Assembly (NCBI GenBank): GCA_019448385.1 | Contig: JAGTXO010000002.1 | Location: 1,674,001 to 1,738,000, forward strand | Reading direction: 5' to 3' | Length of the DNA stretch: 64,000 nt | From: Diacronema lutheri | Lineage: Eukaryota; Haptophyta; Pavlovophyceae; Pavlovales; Pavlovaceae | Shown here: positions 63,801 through 64,000 of the stretch, piece by piece | How positions within the stretch are numbered: position 1 is the first letter of the stretch | Layout: each line of letters opens with the position of its first letter | Position numbers and translations under genes: made by a program | The notes under the pieces: generated by a model | The model's database searches: none | What the model was told of the DNA's origin: nothing | Seen by the model: only the letters and a program-made list of their open reading frames with translations

Positions 63801-64000
63801 GGGCGCCGCCTCGCGTGCGCCGGCGTCGGGACGCGGACGCAAGCGCTGGAGGCGTCGGAAACGTCGGAAGCGTCGGAAGCGTCGGAATTGTCCGACGCGC
63901 CGTCCGACTCGGATGGCGCGCGTGATTCGGACATGTCGGACGCAGACGGCGCGCACTCGCGCAAGCCGCCGGACGGCGAGCTGCCCGCGCCCGCCGTCGC
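60819..64000 (+). CDS. Family-2 processive glycosyltransferase (chitin/hyaluronan/cellulose-synthase-like), cut by window edge
   Basis: From ATG 60,819 the frame stays open to the last base (~1,060 residues, no stop, no intron). Two hydrophobic segments (VHVIVFIASTVASASAWGAS and TFAWSACFSWLLVWLAG-like) come first. The GT2 core has VYVTVFTESFERVLRPTIEQ, LIILDDG (~164), FVREGFFKKAGNLNHA (~205-220), LLLLDNDSFAPDD (~395), GHNVALRRSALEQAGGYHTG, the acceptor motif ADDLSTG (~490) and RQLARQWRRYG, the processivity motif (QxxRW variant). A ~150-residue Ala/Pro/Ser insertion sits between the KAGNLN and DND parts. At least four TM segments follow (for example VQGLCFFGIFLPAVLFALL), then an acidic Ser/Asp-rich tail. 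Such enzymes polymerise UDP-sugars at the plasma membrane or Golgi; the product is not predictable here. Confidence 0.8.
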   Translation, partial: MTAAAELAAHLLPEEQGRVGAPQGERWLHWVHVIVFIASTVASASAWGASAAALCYHFAWSACFSWLLVWLAGAHDAAQRAGFLIDAADENVAALLRAARQHGPRAHARAPPPTATVYVTVFTESFERVLRPTIEQAARVVRRYNEVCMRAGAAPPGAAPLANLIILDDGLQLLPARERDARLRYYHSRGVAYVARARSGACGFVREGFFKKAGNLNHAHAVSRAAAADVARDAEVRAACAAAADAHASFQLRASTGPCRVPVETDSDAASALPAPAPGDLPIPSNGRRALEPTCARASLERPSSQRRAPDVPAIVSASPFSSSAPASGETAPVAPTDSAGAFCCPLASPWCSLRACALRERPRGGARAWDEPPTREQLGAARVHGDVRLGEILLLLDNDSFAPDDALVDSVALLAAESRAGFVQHVSAPLADGVCLATSLHAVSSLVFWGVTMRARAWAAPAPLLGHNVALRRSALEQAGGYHTGRGADDLSTGVAMRLRAGSYGVLAKLYPWHAGFREGLPRSYRQLARQWRRYGAVANGTVSQPLPDWRRKGALQSDMAALLLLPGAEDARGAACDCATHALELGPDARAHLGGPPPAYAAAVARRGARAARVPAAECLDLLQFWLPGVQGLCFFGIFLPAVLFALLRGCAGPEGGGFGIRARWDAPGFAMAGTAGEAWALDGALQSGAWAVADASRSGIALGISASAGGGGGGAGGAHGTSRERSDAVATARAPPATRWWSEVSWKRTPHLGLPIGLAVSLLLPAAASAVLRAQRDAPAVRARAHVAHALLGAPLHVSLWFAFTLGFCIDHALKRVSAYAHTNTHAEAALGARAHMRAHCAQIGYGLACCACSGAALARAPARLAPAAVAALVVGLNLAGAPFLLDPPALLTRAPADVVRVALAALARARATCSACAARAHERRASLLQTLGVRRDRTAPCARPAAAAELECAITSGVGTRTQAPELEGRGVGGVSRAARLAAEPAASKAGRRLACAGVGTRTQALEASETSEASEASELSDAPSDSDGARDSDMSDADGAHSRKPPDGELPAPAV
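63690..63860 (+). repeat. In-frame diverged repeat in the GT2 tail
   Basis: GVGTRTQAPELEG and GVGTRTQALEASE recur ~140 bp apart, followed by a GGAAGCGTC-type 9-bp run (SEASEASE). Confidence 0.8.

Overview
The window is very GC-rich eukaryotic nuclear DNA. Genes are split by short GT-AG introns of about 90-250 bp, proteins are rich in Ala/Arg/Gly with homopeptide runs, and mono-, di- and minisatellites are frequent. The gene set (kinetochore NNF1-like, NUP133-like nucleoporin, AHA1, FtsH/i-AAA protease, amino-acid/polyamine transporter, USP peptidase, GT2 glycosyltransferase) is that of a free-living protist. A GC-rich microalga such as a haptophyte is my best guess; this is inference only.

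Layout. 1-915: the 3' end of a Fanzor element (copy 1). 991-14.7 kb: a secreted three-SAM-domain protein; a DNA element with ~240-bp terminal inverted repeats (2.89-4.77 kb) that carries a minus-strand acidic coding stretch; a long repeat-rich Gln/Pro/Asn protein; an NNF1-like kinetochore gene; a 12-TM-type transporter; a small LRR-type ORF. 14.9-18.2 kb: a short MITE-like repeat, a decayed coiled-coil gene and a ~865-bp nested palindrome made of two opposed MITEs. 18.36-20.8 kb: a DUF5871-like domain fused to a Pif1-type helicase, probably virus- or element-derived and looking broken. 22.27-23.95 kb: a small USP-type peptidase. 23.95-26.66 kb: poorly coding DNA with long poly-G tracts.

26,666-45,529 is the centrepiece: what reads as one three-exon gene for a ~6,190-residue protein. 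It starts with an Ulp1/C48-like protease module, carries a second intact and at least three degenerate protease-like modules, a YqaJ/lambda-exonuclease-like PD-(D/E)XK nuclease and a chromodomain, and ends in a Fanzor (eukaryotic TnpB/IS605-OrfB-like) RuvC nuclease with its catalytic acids and zinc ribbon present. Its coding end and the following ~400 bp of non-coding DNA are repeated almost exactly at the left edge of the window, and both copies stop matching at the same base. That is what a mobile element with an omega-RNA-like 3' end would show.

To the right lie a small secreted/membrane gene, a complete hAT transposon (47,254-52,149) with 11-bp terminal repeats, a perfect 8-bp target duplication, a spliced transposase and a second ORF, then host genes: FtsH (with a 17-bp x ~26 minisatellite in an intron), a NUP133-like gene, a divergently transcribed AHA1, and a GT2 glycosyltransferase that runs off the right edge. 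The first, third and fourth of these groups look like ordinary host housekeeping genes; the mobile elements sit between them.
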